A DNA stretch of 64,000 nucleotides, from positions 868,001-932,000 of the forward strand of contig NZ_LAQQ01000001.1 in the NCBI RefSeq assembly GCF_000971985.1. Reading direction: 5' to 3'. This DNA is from Paenibacillus dauci. GTDB lineage: Bacteria; Bacillota; Bacilli; Paenibacillales; Paenibacillaceae. The translations under genes and the position numbers were made by a program. Position 1 is the stretch's first letter, and every line of letters starts with the position of its first letter. This document shows, in pieces, positions 26,473 through 33,901 of the stretch. Below the pieces are notes generated by a model. It ran no database searches and had not been told where the DNA came from. It saw nothing but the letters and a program-made list of their open reading frames with translations.

Positions 26473-26561
26473 CTGTTCCCACCCTTCTCTGCTCCACGGC
26501 AGACGTTATCACCCGTAATTAAAATAACGCTTTCATATATGGATGTACAGTATCTTCATAC

Positions 26562-26592
26562 AAAAAAGGACAGGCTTGATTCACCTGTCCTC
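26562..26592 (-). terminator. Intrinsic terminator after VanZ gene
   Basis: AGGACAGG/CCTGTCCT (26567-26574 with 26584-26591), followed by TTTTTTG on the minus strand. Confidence 0.85.
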
Positions 26593-26644
26593 CTTTTATT
26601 CTATCGTATCTTATTCCTACATCTGGATAGGTACATTTTCTGAC

Positions 26645-27184
26645 TTAGCCAAAATGAAGGCCTCTGCTGCGGGAGCGGCGGCGCCGTATCAGCATATAAA
26701 TGACAACCATCAGCACAATGCCGATAGCATCAATCAGCGTATCCGAGAAATGACCGGTACGACCGGCAATCCATTTCTGATGCCACTCATCTGTCATTGC
26801 GTACGCATAAGCTACAAGCCCAGCCCATAACAGAGGAGCATAACGAGCATCGGTCAACAGGGAAAATACACGAATCAACAAAAAAGTCAGCAGTGCAAAT
26901 TCACTCACATGACCTGCCTTACGAATAAAAAATTCCCAGAAATCATAAGGATGTTGACCGCTGACAGTATACCCTCCATATGTAAATTCAATTGATGGCG
27001 TAAACGCTTCAAGCGACGGTTCCGCGATCCAGTCCGACAATAGCGGCTTGATATCCTGCTGCTGATACGGCTGGTTGGATACACTGAAAATCAGTCCCAT
27101 CCATAACAAGGTCAGTACAATCCAGATCGTCAAACGGACTACCGGCAGCGAACGAGAACGGTATGACGGCATTGATGAACGCAT
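26645..27184 (-). CDS. VanZ family membrane protein
   Basis: 179 residues with about four membrane segments. VanZ signatures are FIRKAGHVSEFALLTFLL and TDEWHQKWIAGRTGHFSD, the usual RK..H..E and DE.HQ...GR....D patterns. ATG at 27184 follows AAAGGAGG by seven bases; upstream in-frame codons are not used. VanZ itself raises teicoplanin resistance, but most chromosomal members are uncharacterised. There is no van cluster here, so a resistance role is not supported. Confidence 0.85.
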   Translation of the reverse strand: MRSSMPSYRSRSLPVVRLTIWIVLTLLWMGLIFSVSNQPYQQQDIKPLLSDWIAEPSLEAFTPSIEFTYGGYTVSGQHPYDFWEFFIRKAGHVSEFALLTFLLIRVFSLLTDARYAPLLWAGLVAYAYAMTDEWHQKWIAGRTGHFSDTLIDAIGIVLMVVIYMLIRRRRSRSRGLHFG

Positions 27185-27542
27185 ATCGCATCCTCCTTTC
27201 GGTAACTTGAGTCCGAACATTTGCCCGGACACATGCCCCGTATTATAACATACTGCGAACTGCAGTTCATGCATGACCGGCAAATCCCGCTCCAGACCAG
27301 GAACAAAGCTATTTGCGATGCTCTTCTTGCCTGCTATTTTCCTGTTGACTGTTACGGCTTTCCGCAAGCCTTTATTTGGATGCACATCATGTCTTTACAA
27401 CAAGTTGTATTTGCGAACAGACATATTTGGGTTTATATATTATTTTTATTGTTATGCATCCTTGGACGACACACAAACAGTCTGTTTCCAGCTATATCCC
27501 CGTATGAGTTACGGGAAGCACGCTGTCTACAGACTGTATTTG
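27185..27542. other. Intergenic region, no gene supported
   Basis: About 360 bases, very A/T-rich around 27410-27450. A CCCGTA/TACGGG hairpin near 27497-27512 lacks a T-run. It should hold the VanZ promoter, which was not resolved. Confidence 0.5.
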
Positions 27543-28028
27543 TTATTCGATCGGACCACGCTCAACGAAGTATTTGTTGGTCATATAAAATGCTTCTCCG
27601 CGTGAGGTCTCGACTTTGCCTTTTTTCGGATCCAGGAAAACAATCTCCTTGCATTTGGTGCAGTACCATTTGGTACGCATAAATGGCGAATCCGTTGTAT
27701 AAGCGGTTCCGCATTTGCAGTCCACTTTAATCAGAATCTCATTTTGTTTATATGCGGAGCTTAGATGGTCTACAGCCTCTTCCGGCTGATTGGGCACCAG
27801 CACACGCTGATAATCGGAAAATTGATTCTGTACTTTAAAATCAGCGACCAGTTCCGGATTCAAACCGAAAAATTCCTTGCCGATACTGGTGATGAAACGG
27901 GTATTGGTTCTGTAACTTTCAAGCCATTCTTCAATTTGTTGGTTAGATAAAGGCACAGTGCCCTTGATACCACTATTCAGGGTGTAGGTCATGATGTGTA
28001 GAGCGTCACTCTGTTTGCTTGAGTACAT
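27543..28028 (-). CDS. Unknown zinc-ribbon protein
   Basis: 161 residues, cytoplasmic. The C-terminal third has a probable zinc ribbon: CKC (Cys104, Cys106) and CTKC (Cys123, Cys126), followed by a basic stretch LDPKKGKVE. The N-terminal 100 residues contain a helical segment LSNQQIEEWLESYRTNTRF and no known motif. ATG with GAGGAGG six bases upstream and its own promoter at 28056-28084. I do not recognise the family; DNA or RNA binding is possible but not shown. Confidence 0.7.
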   Translation of the reverse strand: MYSSKQSDALHIMTYTLNSGIKGTVPLSNQQIEEWLESYRTNTRFITSIGKEFFGLNPELVADFKVQNQFSDYQRVLVPNQPEEAVDHLSSAYKQNEILIKVDCKCGTAYTTDSPFMRTKWYCTKCKEIVFLDPKKGKVETSRGEAFYMTNKYFVERGPIE

Positions 28029-28055
28029 TAGAAACCTCCTCTTTCTTCAACAGCT

Positions 28056-28084
28056 AATGTACTACAAAATATCGTTTTAATCAA
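28056..28084 (-). promoter_or_regulatory. Sigma-A promoter of the zinc-ribbon gene
   Basis: On the minus strand TTGATT (28079-28084), 17 bases, TACATT (28056-28061), about 28 bases before the start codon. Confidence 0.55.
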
Positions 28085-28390
28085 AGCGTGAATTTAACTA
28101 AAATTCCATGTTATGCAATTCGCAATCAGCTTTGATTTTACTACGAATATCCGGCTTCCGGTCAAGCTATCCAGTTTTGTGTAGGTTCTGGAAATTCAGC
28201 AGCGACAGGACCGCGTAATCATCAGCGTTTTGATTAATATGAGTTCAATTTATAATAAAGATGGTATACATATCGGATGTGTTAAATTACACGCTTACCT
28301 TTGCAGTGTCTTTTTTTTATAATGCATGTATAAACAAGTCATAGGCAGGAGACTATGTAATCATAATAGCCAGGCTCACATTATCCGAAT
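28085..28390. other. Intergenic region, nothing recognised
   Basis: About 300 A/T-rich bases between the HNH gene and the zinc-ribbon gene. No open frame with a ribosome binding site and no clear terminator for the HNH gene were seen. Confidence 0.5.
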
Positions 28391-28855
28391 TTATTCTACT
28401 CCCCGCTTAGGCATCTCATAGGCGGTATAATCGCCAAGATCAACGATCCAGTCGATCCGGTTGCGAGCTATCCATAATTGTACCGCTTCATGAAAGTGAA
28501 TAGCATAATCGGCAGCTGCTACCTGGTTTACCCAGCAAAAATGCTCGATCAGTTGGTACTTCTCAATCCAGCCATTCATTTCTGCAAACCCAATGTGCTT
28601 TATCATATGACACTTAAAGCACAGAGATTGCAGACCGATCAGATACTGGATACCATATTCTTCATCAAAAGCCCATACTTCATGACAATGAAGTTTGTCG
28701 ATCTGTTCACCCTTGACACGTCTGCAGATCTGACATGTATATTGATCTCGTTCCTGAATATGTCTGGACAGCTGGCGCCAACGATAGGAGCTCAACTGCT
28801 GTCGAAGATTGATCATCATCGTTGAATCGGGAATCAATTCGATTTCTAATTTCAT
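28391..28855 (-). CDS. HNH-like nuclease domain protein
   Basis: 154 residues. A treble-clef zinc site and HNH pattern are visible: CQIC (Cys41, Cys44), LHCHEV with His56-Cys57-His58-Glu59, and CFKCHMIKH (Cys79, Cys82, His83, His87). The 60-residue C-terminal helical region has no known motif (HFHEAVQLWIARNRIDW). AAAGGAA precedes the ATG. No neighbouring methylase, toxin immunity protein or phage gene hints at its target, so substrate and role are unknown. Confidence 0.72.
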   Translation of the reverse strand: MKLEIELIPDSTMMINLRQQLSSYRWRQLSRHIQERDQYTCQICRRVKGEQIDKLHCHEVWAFDEEYGIQYLIGLQSLCFKCHMIKHIGFAEMNGWIEKYQLIEHFCWVNQVAAADYAIHFHEAVQLWIARNRIDWIVDLGDYTAYEMPKRGVE

Positions 28856-28908
28856 AAAATATTCCTTTATAAATAAGCATATATAAAGTCAAACGCTGTG
28901 CAAAACCT

Positions 28909-28936
28909 ATCTTACCAGAGTAATAGCAATTATCAA
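28909..28936 (-). promoter_or_regulatory. Possible promoter of the HNH gene
   Basis: On the minus strand TTGATA (28931-28936), 16 bases, TAAGAT (28909-28914), about 54 bases before the ATG. Confidence 0.45.
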
Positions 28937-29249
28937 GTTAATGCGTTTAAACTTTTGATAGTGAGACATTTGTGATTACCGGTAGATACACTTTATAATG
29001 AAGATGATCGATTGTCATCTGCTTATTTAATAAATTCACAGATTCCGTATAATTTGACTGTGTTTATTAGGCATTATACAGGAATTCGGCAAAATTTCAC
29101 CTATTAATTCAGCTCTTTAATAAATAATCATGAATTTGATGTATTTCTGATATGTTTCATATGTCATTACACACGCAACAGAGTTTATTTTTATCTTTTT
29201 TTGCAAATAGTACTAGAAGTTTATGTAAACCTATGCTAAAATAAGTTCA
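28937..29249. other. A/T-rich intergenic region
   Basis: About 310 bases, strongly A/T-rich, with no coding frame. It is the upstream region of the structured RNA; a TATGCTAAAAT stretch at 29232-29242 could be its -10 region, but no good -35 partner was found. Confidence 0.5.
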
Positions 29250-29412
29250 TACAGAAAGGAGGTGCGTCAACATCAATAGTCATATGTTGAACGCGTCCTT
29301 TACCCAAACCGAGGTTCTGGTTTAATTATCAGAATTCCGGCGGCGCGGGATGCGGTCAAAGTTAAATAGCGCCATCTGGGTTAGAAAGGCCACCTGCGGG
29401 TGGCCTTTTTAC
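29250..29412 (+). ncRNA. Unclassified structured RNA with intrinsic terminator
   Basis: About 160 bases with no gene-sized frame. A long 5' hairpin pairs 29255-29273 with 29284-29301 (about 17 pairs, one 2-base internal loop, one bulge) and buries a perfect AAAGGAGGTG. ACCCA (29302-29306) pairs with TGGGT (29377-29381) to close a multibranch domain holding AAACC/GGTTT and GGCGC/GCGCC (29342-29346 with 29369-29373) stems. It ends with the terminator at 29385-29410. A 13-codon frame, MLNASFTQTEVLV, lies at 29284-29325. I checked by eye for T-box, SAM, TPP, lysine, cobalamin, purine, glycine, c-di-GMP, 6S and SRP signatures and found none. It may be a small RNA or an attenuator leader. Confidence 0.55.
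29385..29412 (+). terminator. Intrinsic terminator of the structured RNA
   Basis: AAAGGCCACC, TGCG loop, GGTGGCCTTTTT: a perfect stem followed by T residues. Confidence 0.9.
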
Positions 29413-29451
29413 TTTGTCTTTTATCATCCTTACTATATGGATTTAGTTCTC

Positions 29452-29480
29452 TTGACCATAGCAGTCATGAGAATTATATG
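29452..29480 (+). promoter_or_regulatory. Promoter for the small secreted protein
   Basis: TTGACC (29452-29457), 17 bases, TATATG (29475-29480). It starts after the RNA terminator, so the secreted-protein gene need not be read from the RNA promoter. Confidence 0.5.
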
Positions 29481-29642
29481 GTAAATTCCCATTATGACCC
29501 AATACATATTATCTTTCCTCTTCCGGGATGGGTACTTCATACGATTGGAGGGTTGCTGTACCGAATATTCCGGTGACTGCATATATCTCTTGCGTTTGAT
29601 TCTCCTGTTTTAATATTCTATAAGGATACGGAGGAAAGAATA

Positions 29643-30071
29643 ATGAAAAAGTGTATGAGGATGTTCATGATCTGTCTGGGTCTAACAGGTATGTTGATTG
29701 TTGGTTCTACGTCTGTTCAGGCAGCTGCTCCAGATCAAGTATCACCTATGGGTGGCAGCTTCTATTCGGACTCCCATCTGTTTACTCCGGATCAAAATGT
29801 TTTTTACAGTTATTCATGGAATACACCCGATACGAGCAGTATAGATATTCGATATGATATGGATCCTGGTGAACATATGATTTTCTCTACAGAAAAGTAT
29901 AACTATGATAAAGGCAAATGGGAGCCAATTGAAGTCACAATTTTCGACCAACCTGTAGGATATCGCCATTTTTCTATTTGGACGTCGGATTGGGGCACTT
30001 TTCGTATGGTAGCATCCATGACAGGTTCAATCGGATCGATCGCTACCGAAGTGGTTTACTATAATGGATAG
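29643..30071 (+). CDS. Small secreted protein of unknown function
   Basis: 142 residues with a Sec signal peptide (basic start MKKCMRMF, hydrophobic core LGLTGMLIVG, probable AxA cleavage after SVQA at about residue 28). The mature part of about 114 residues is rich in aromatic residues, Ser and Asp, and looks beta-sheet (FYSYSWNTPD, IDIRYDMDPGEHMIFS, FRMVASMTG), without cysteines. GGAGG lies eight bases before the ATG. I do not recognise the family; a small beta-sandwich or a processed extracellular peptide is possible. Confidence 0.75.
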   Translation: MKKCMRMFMICLGLTGMLIVGSTSVQAAAPDQVSPMGGSFYSDSHLFTPDQNVFYSYSWNTPDTSSIDIRYDMDPGEHMIFSTEKYNYDKGKWEPIEVTIFDQPVGYRHFSIWTSDWGTFRMVASMTGSIGSIATEVVYYNG

Positions 30072-30140
30072 GATGGAAAATCGACCACTGCTTAGCCTAT
30101 TACACAGTAAGGCGCTTCAGCTATTTTCTTTTAGTATGCT

Positions 30141-30171
30141 GCCTCCTTTCCGGCCGGATAAGGGGGCTTTT
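30141..30171 (+). terminator. Probable terminator after the secreted-protein gene
   Basis: GCCTCCTTTCC pairs with GGATAAGGGGGC (one bulge, one G-T pair), followed by TTTTC, 70 bases past the stop. Confidence 0.5.
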
Positions 30172-30349
30172 CTATGTTGAAAAAGGGACAGCAGCTTTTT
30201 TTGTCGAATCGTTTCTTTCTATTTATAATTGTATTTTGGAGAAACCGTCCTATTACTTGTTTTGTTCTTTTGAATCTCTTTTCGGGTACTTGTTGCTCGT
30301 ATCCTATACATATTGTGCAAAAATACCTACATCTTTACACATGAAGTAA

Positions 30350-30378
30350 TTGCCAATTTATAAGATAACGCTTACAAT
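30350..30378 (+). promoter_or_regulatory. Sigma-A promoter of the AraC-type regulator
   Basis: TTGCCA (30350-30355), 17 bases, TACAAT (30373-30378), about 80 bases before the start codon. The rest of 30172-30457 is A/T-rich and shows no gene. Confidence 0.65.
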
Positions 30379-30457
30379 TTAAATGTAATTCATCCCTGGC
30401 TATTCATAGTTAAGATTCATTTCTCTATATATGTGATCTATGCAGGAGGACGATTTG

Positions 30458-31324
30458 ATGATGAGCGAACAGGAAAAAGCTTCATATATAGAGGCAGACG
30501 ATTCTACCCGTCTGATTCTTACTCCGTCTTCAACTGCACAAGCGACTTACTTTTTTGTACAGGAGATCGGTCGCTTCAAGACAACCTTTCCTTACTTCAC
30601 GGAGCGGGAGCGTCTGCACTCTTACTTAATTCTGCACACACTCTCTGGACGTGGCAGATTGCATTATCAAGGGCAGCAGCATGTAGTTGGTCAGGGCGAC
30701 CTGTTTTTTATTAATTGTATGGAGTACCAGCGTTATGAAGCAATGGAAGAAGACGATTGGGAGTTTCTATGGGTGCATGTGCAGGGATCAACATTGGATG
30801 GATATTATGAACAATTCTGCCAAAGACAGATTCCTGTTTGTCATCTAGCCGAATCCTCAAGCATTCCTGAATTGATGCGCCAACTGCTCCATGTCCAGAT
30901 TCCTCGGAATAATAAAACAGAGCTAATAAGCTCCCAGCTCATTGTCCAGCTGCTTACTGAGGTTGTACTGACTTCGATTCATACCGGGGAGAAAAATAAT
31001 GCAATCCCTGCTTCTATTCTGGATTTACAGCAGTTTCTGGAAAATCATTATACAGATCCAATCACTCTCGACGATCTGGCTCAAAAATACAACACGAACA
31101 AGTTTCAACTCAGTCGAGATTTCAAACAGTATATCGGATTACCGCCAATTGAATACCTAATTAATATCCGAATCAATGCTGCAAAAAATATGCTGCGTTA
31201 TTCGAATAAAAGTATTCAGCAGATTGCCAGCGCAGTCGGCATTTACAATGTGTCGCATTTTATTAATTTGTTCAAAGCTAGAGTGGATTGTACACCACTT
31301 GCTTATCGCAAAGAATGGACATAA
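30458..31324 (+). CDS. AraC family transcriptional regulator
   Basis: 288 residues: an N-terminal cupin-like sensor (about 30-150; LHTLSGRGRLHYQGQQHVVG, GDLFFINCMEYQRYE) and a C-terminal double HTH (about 190-288; LDDLAQKYNTNKFQLSRDF and IQQIASAVGIYNVSHFINLF). This is the XylS/AraC sugar-regulator layout. Start ATG at 30458 follows AGGAGG by eight bases; an earlier in-frame ATG overlaps that site. No sugar gene lies next to it on this strand, so its targets are unknown. An octanucleotide repeat array begins inside its stop codon. Confidence 0.9.
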   Translation: MMSEQEKASYIEADDSTRLILTPSSTAQATYFFVQEIGRFKTTFPYFTERERLHSYLILHTLSGRGRLHYQGQQHVVGQGDLFFINCMEYQRYEAMEEDDWEFLWVHVQGSTLDGYYEQFCQRQIPVCHLAESSSIPELMRQLLHVQIPRNNKTELISSQLIVQLLTEVVLTSIHTGEKNNAIPASILDLQQFLENHYTDPITLDDLAQKYNTNKFQLSRDFKQYIGLPPIEYLINIRINAAKNMLRYSNKSIQQIASAVGIYNVSHFINLFKARVDCTPLAYRKEWT

Positions 31325-31466
31325 ATGCTGAAATGCTGAAATGCTGAAATGCTGAAATGCTGAAATGCTGAAATGCTGAAATGCTGAAATGCTGAAATGC
31401 TGAAATGCTGAAATGCTGAAATGCTGAAATGCTGAAATGCTGAAATGCTGAAATGCTGAAATGCTG
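31323..31466. repeat. 18 perfect tandem copies of AAATGCTG
   Basis: 144 bases of uninterrupted 8-bp repeat. The first copy starts at the second base of the regulator's TAA stop, so any slippage leaves the protein unchanged but alters the 3' UTR. Each unit contains ATG CTG AAA TGC TGA across repeats, a series of four-codon frames. On the minus strand the array reads as a repeating FQHFSISA peptide, an artefact of the 24-base period. The lack of any mismatch points to a recent or active slippage tract. Confidence 0.97.
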
Positions 31467-31630
31467 AGCAAATGTTATTCCGGAAGCTATTGTGGAGGGT
31501 TTATTCTGACGCCGAAAAATATTTTCTTTATTCTAATCTGATTTCTGTTTATATGTATGCGATAAAATCGAATCTGCAGGCATGGTGGTAACTGGATGTG
31601 CAGAATAATATAACCGTTTAGCAAATTACA
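31467..31630. other. Intergenic region after the repeat array
   Basis: No gene or signal recognised before the terminator at 31631. Confidence 0.5.
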
Positions 31631-31675
31631 AAATAAAGGGCTTTCCGTAGATAACGGATAGCCCTTTATTTTTCC
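31631..31675. terminator. Bidirectional intrinsic terminator
   Basis: AAATAAAGGGCT/AGCCCTTTATTT (31631-31642 with 31660-31671) with an inner CCGT/ACGG stem; T-runs lie on both sides. It serves the AraC regulator (plus) and the 34-residue protein gene (minus). Confidence 0.9.
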
Positions 31676-31773
31676 TGCCGTCTGTCTATTGTCCAATATG
31701 TACAGAAAGATGGAAATAGTCGATCACGAAACAAATGATCGTGCAGCAGAGCCAAGTTAACTTTTATGCCGAC

Positions 31774-31878
31774 TTACTGGAAGAACAGCAGATCGCTAAT
31801 TTTCCATGTGCCGAAAAATACACCAACGGCTACTACATATGTAGCGATAACGAATACCCAAGCATTCATCTTTTCCAT
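31774..31878 (-). CDS. 34-residue single-span membrane microprotein
   Basis: MEKMNAWVFVIATYVVAVGV followed by FFGTWKISDLLFFQ. One hydrophobic helix covers residues 6-23, then a short amphipathic tail. GGAGG lies seven bases before the ATG, and a bidirectional terminator lies downstream, so it is a self-contained unit. No homologue comes to mind. Possible roles include a regulator of a membrane protein or a type I toxin; the latter is not supported, as no antisense RNA gene is evident. Too short for standard gene finders. Confidence 0.6.
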   Translation of the reverse strand: MEKMNAWVFVIATYVVAVGVFFGTWKISDLLFFQ

Positions 31879-32142
31879 ATTGTCTCCTCCATTCATTCTT
31901 GTTTGATAGGCTTGTATACTACAGAGAAATATGACAGAATCTATCCGTTATTCACATCAACTACCAGGGTCTGTAGCCTATGGTGATATTTATTTTCTCT
32001 GCCTTTCCTTTATGCGGTGGATCGCGCTAATATCTGCCGATCCTGCGATACTGTTAAATTGTAATGAATTATAGACCATTTTTCAATCTATCTGTATCAT
32101 CTGTAATTTTAACAATTATAAATCAGTCATAAGAAATCAATA

Positions 32143-32649
32143 TCAAAGCAGTTTGCTTAACAATAGCTCATCCCTGATCGGAATTCCATTCTCCGCGACA
32201 AGTGGAATAGACGGCTTACGTAATCTGGCTTGATGAACAGCATCGGGATACACAGCTGTCAGCCTGTATCCTCTTTTCTGATAAAATCGAAGTGCCTCCA
32301 GATTATCATTGGTAGTAATCATCCGCATTTCCCTACAACCTGCCAACATAGCAGTCTGCTCAGACTCTATTAATAGTTGGCTGCCTATTCCCTTGCCTTT
32401 TTGGAGACTATCCAGTGAAATGATTTCACAGATGGATTCCGGCAACCGTGTTACAAACGTAATCATACCATTAATAAAACGATCTGATGTTACAGACGCA
32501 TATCCATCCAGTTCCAGACAATGATAGACTCCGCTAGAGACAATCATTTCTGTACTCCCCCACTGGTTTACAAAGAAATCTTCCCTGGCTTTTGATGAAA
32601 TCGTATGAATTGGTAGCATAGAGACAGCAGTATGCTGATGCTCATGCAT
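32143..32649 (-). CDS. GNAT family N-acetyltransferase
   Basis: 168 residues. The acetyl-CoA site is visible as IISLDSLQKGKGIGSQLL (about 76-93, Q/R-x-x-G-x-G/A pattern) followed by TTNDNLEALRFYQKRGYRL (motif B). The substrate cannot be told. The ATG lies one base after the stop of the pentapeptide-repeat gene, with AGGTG inside that gene's end, so the two are translationally linked. Confidence 0.85.
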   Translation of the reverse strand: MHEHQHTAVSMLPIHTISSKAREDFFVNQWGSTEMIVSSGVYHCLELDGYASVTSDRFINGMITFVTRLPESICEIISLDSLQKGKGIGSQLLIESEQTAMLAGCREMRMITTNDNLEALRFYQKRGYRLTAVYPDAVHQARLRKPSIPLVAENGIPIRDELLLSKLL

Positions 32650-32650
32650 G

Positions 32651-33574
32651 TTATTTCACCTGCCAGTGAGCAGGACGGAGCAGTACATCTGGCAAAATAG
32701 TACTTTCACTGCCTATCGCAGCATTGATCTGGGATTGCGTCAGGAATAAAGTTTCGCTCAGATTAGTATCGCGTATATCAGCATCTCTTAGATCCGCTCC
32801 AATCAGATCGGCTCCACGTAAATCCGCCTTTCTCAGATCAGCAGCAATTAGGTATGCTCCCCGTAGATTAGTACCGACCATATTAGCAGCACGCAGATTT
32901 TTGCCAATCAAATCGACTCCACGTTCATAATTACGCGGCTGCTTATCTGCTGTAAGATATAGACGTCGCGCCTCAGAACGTACTTGTTCACTGCCTTCTG
33001 TCAGAAGTACATTTACACGCATATGAAGCTCGCCTCGATTAAGCTTCAGCAGCTTCGCAGGATCCAGATATGTCAATGATAGCAGCTCTCTGGACAGTTC
33101 AGATGCTGCTGTATGATAGGCTGCAGCTGCGTCCATTGTAACAAGCTGCTCCAGATACCAGATCAGTTCATGTAGATGCAGCATAATTGGAAAGACTTCA
33201 AACATCTTCTGCGCTGTTTCTTGCTGCCGCCAGGACTTTCCATCAAATGTATAACGCGCAATTTGCTGACCTGCACCAAAACAGTCGTAGACCGTACAGC
33301 CACGGAATCCTTTATTACGCAGTTCGTTGTGAATGCCACAGCGATAATCTTCCTGTAAATGATGGCATGGCTGTCCGGCAGGCTTGTCCATATTAAAATC
33401 AGCCGAAGCACTAAAAGCCAGTGCCGTGCAGCATAGCCCTACACACTGCTCGCAATCGGCCCGTAAATGCTCTCTCAAGGAAATGGGTAGTTTTGTGAAA
33501 TTTTGTATCTGCGCTTGCTTGGAATTCACATGAGAAGTTGATTTTCCGCTAGATGGATTGTGGGATCTAGACAA
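32651..33574 (-). CDS. Pentapeptide-repeat protein with YkgJ-like cysteine cluster
   Basis: 307 residues from the TTG at 33574, chosen because TAAGGAGG lies eight bases before it; an ATG at 33601 has no ribosome binding site. Residues 38-100 hold eight cysteines: CEQCVGLCC, then PCHHLQEDYRCGIHNEL, then GCTVYDC. This order resembles the YkgJ-type zinc or iron-sulfur binding family. A helical middle follows, then about twelve pentapeptide repeats (about 215-275; NLRGAYLIAADLRKADLRGA), predicted to form a right-handed beta-helix. It is cotranscribed with the GNAT gene. Function unknown; some pentapeptide proteins protect gyrase, but this architecture is different. Confidence 0.8.
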   Translation of the reverse strand: MSRSHNPSSGKSTSHVNSKQAQIQNFTKLPISLREHLRADCEQCVGLCCTALAFSASADFNMDKPAGQPCHHLQEDYRCGIHNELRNKGFRGCTVYDCFGAGQQIARYTFDGKSWRQQETAQKMFEVFPIMLHLHELIWYLEQLVTMDAAAAYHTAASELSRELLSLTYLDPAKLLKLNRGELHMRVNVLLTEGSEQVRSEARRLYLTADKQPRNYERGVDLIGKNLRAANMVGTNLRGAYLIAADLRKADLRGADLIGADLRDADIRDTNLSETLFLTQSQINAAIGSESTILPDVLLRPAHWQVK

Positions 33575-33780
33575 CAATGGTTCCTCCTTATTACCGTACA
33601 TTGTGCACGTGAGAAAATGAATTACTTTATAAACAAGATAAATAAGCTTTTGATTAAAAAGACTTGCTAGAATGAACAGTATATCCGTGAAAAATAATAC
33701 TGTACCATCGAAGAAATACTGCTATCTATAACTTAGTAATGATACCCTCTTTCAAGCATATACACTGTGTATGACACCAT

Positions 33781-33813
33781 AAAAGCGTTCACCTATTAAA
33801 GATGAACGCTTTT
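33781..33813 (-). terminator. Intrinsic terminator after spo0A
   Basis: AAAAGCGTTCA/TGAACGCTTTT, a perfect 11-bp stem with an 11-base loop, then ATGG on the minus strand; the closing T residues are within the stem. The flanking 33575-33780 bases show no gene. Confidence 0.75.
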
Positions 33814-33901
33814 GCCAGGATCTAGTTAGTTGATTATTGTTTTGTTTATTGATCTTGTTATAGATTCGATAAGTGCAGATATATTTTTGAAAATCGATGA
33901 G

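Noticed and set aside
26645-27385. Longer 246-residue VanZ reading
   Set aside because: The first 67 codons run through A/T-rich intergenic sequence and over the AAAGGAGG that fits the ATG at 27184.
29261-29278. GTG-started five-codon peptide at the buried ribosome binding site
   Set aside because: The GTG overlaps the Shine-Dalgarno itself, leaving no spacing; the 13-codon frame further on is too far from it in linear distance.
31323-31466. CRISPR array
   Set aside because: The repeat unit is 8 bp with no spacers and no cas genes nearby; it is a simple tandem repeat.
31157-31471. 104-residue minus-strand frame with repeated FQHFSISA
   Set aside because: It is only the octanucleotide array read in 24-base steps plus antisense of the AraC gene; no ribosome binding site or family.
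31774-31878. Type I toxin for the 34-residue protein
   Set aside because: No antisense RNA promoter or overlapping convergent transcript with a terminator of its own was seen; kept as an unknown membrane microprotein.
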